Shown here: positions 63,335-64,000 of the stretch, piece after piece | How positions within the stretch are numbered: position 1 is the stretch's first letter | Layout: every line of letters begins with the position of its first letter | From: Oopsacas minuta | Taxonomy: Eukaryota; Porifera; Hexactinellida; Lyssacinosida; Leucopsacidae | Length of the DNA: 64,000 nt | NCBI GenBank assembly: GCA_024704765.1 | Contig: JAKMXF010000343.1 | Location: 744,001-808,000, forward strand | Direction of reading: 5' to 3' | The notes under the pieces: model-generated | The model's database searches: none | Told to the model about the DNA's origin: nothing | What the model saw: the letters and a program-made list of their open reading frames with translations, nothing else | Program-made: the position numbers and the translations under genes

Positions 63335-63532
63335 TCATAATGAAAATAAAATATAATGAGACCCCAACTTTATGAGTCTCACTTCAGATGGTCCAAAATC
63401 ATAAGTGGAATTAGGCTCCTGAGTCTGTGTAGGCAAAATGACCTCGTACAACCCGTCATATACGTACTGGGGCCCAGTTGGGCCCAACGGTGGCTCCTGA
63501 GAGTTTGAATATCCAGTAATTAACTGCTTCAT
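63335..63532 (-). other. Possible exon or unrecognised ORF
   Basis: A minus-strand frame of balanced composition (MKQLITGYSNSQEPPLGPTG, then QYVYDGLYEVILP and STYDFGPSE) stands out from the AT-rich surroundings. A donor-like GAA|GTGAGA lies at about 63387 and an acceptor-like TTTAAG just before the ATG. No family recognised. It does not look like MFAP1. Could be an exon of another gene or part of an unknown repeat. Confidence 0.25.
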
Positions 63533-64000
63533 CCGCTCTTAAATTATACAATATCAGAGCGTAGTTGTCAATTTCACGGATCCCATAATCGGCCAGGCAT
63601 TATACTCACTGTAGAAGCTAGCACTCATACGTGCTACCACTAAGTTGAAACTCTCTGAGGTACATTTGTACCTAACTTGGACATTTAACTATAAATTTTA
63701 AGCCATGACTCATGGGAATTCTTTACAGTAAGTTGTTAGGGCAGGGACATATTCTGCAATTGGGCATGCGCATACAAAAGAGGTCAGTTTGACCAATTGG
63801 TCCGCCTATATATTACCTATATAGTAAATACTAGATGGTTATGTGTATGTGTGCTAATTCATTTGTCCAGAATTAATTGTGAAACTATAGGTCGTAGAAA
63901 GCTGAAAATTTCCAAAGAGAGATAACTTTATCCTACGACAACGATCTACTGGTTTTTGAAGCGATATCGCCAAGCCTTTACCGAGAGGGGTGATAAAATG

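Noticed and set aside
1-64000. tRNA, rRNA, CRISPR array, bacterial operon signals
   Set aside because: None seen. The repeats are dispersed or inverted rather than regularly spaced, and the gene structure is eukaryotic with introns.

Overview
This window is AT-rich invertebrate-type genomic DNA with no bacterial features. One host gene can be recognised, and almost everything else is transposable-element debris. The organism cannot be named from the sequence. The mix of mariner, maT (DD37D), Tc1-like, hAT, Transib and Helitron-like elements, plus an unclassified multicopy gene family that I recall mainly from arthropods and cnidarians, suggests an invertebrate animal, perhaps an arthropod (low confidence).

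The host gene lies on the minus strand and spans 61143 to 11904. Five small exons (46, 53, 62, 163 and 90 nt) with GT-AG junctions and matching phases encode 138 consecutive codons of MFAP1, the spliceosomal B-complex protein misnamed 'microfibril-associated protein 1'. They correspond to the part running from the basic region before the acidic TDDENDE motif to the PKVMQ motif. The introns are about 18.9, 14.3, 2.9 and 12.7 kb and hold nearly all the mobile elements. The N-terminal exons (above 61143) and the last C-terminal exon(s) (below 11904) were not found and probably lie outside the window.

Layout. 0-7.5 kb: decayed hAT transposases in both orientations, a (CATA)34 tract, a LINE inserted into a hAT, and a Ty3/Gypsy-type integrase relic. 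9.4-10.4 kb: internally deleted mariner. 11.9 kb: MFAP1 exon. 12.1-14.75 kb: a maT element nested in a Tc1-like element. 15.06-17.99 kb: a nearly complete Transib (RAG1-like) transposon with RSS-like ends and a perfect 5-bp target duplication. 20-22.6 kb: a mariner with an internal hAT insertion, then a 917-bp foldback element. 24.7 kb: MFAP1 exon. 26.5-27.8 kb: mariner 30 bp from an MFAP1 splice donor, with the exon at 27.8 kb. 28.5-29.2 kb: 681-bp foldback. 30.3-31.5 kb: full-length mariner. 32.5-33.5 kb: internally deleted Charlie-type hAT with ends. 34.8-35.5 kb: Helitron-like repeats. 39.8-48.5 kb: four broken copies of the unclassified family, with the MFAP1 micro-exon at 42.2 kb and several MITEs. 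49.9-50.8 kb: second 917-bp foldback. 52.7-53.9 kb: hAT. 54.6-55.9 and 59.1-60.4 kb: two full-length mariners. 61.1 kb: MFAP1 exon.

The most notable items are the MFAP1 gene itself, which open-reading-frame prediction alone would miss, the Transib with its RAG-like catalytic-glutamate motif and heptamer ends, the unclassified transposase-like family, and long foldbacks that would be transcribed inside MFAP1 pre-mRNA. All transposase genes seen carry stops, frameshifts or catalytic substitutions.
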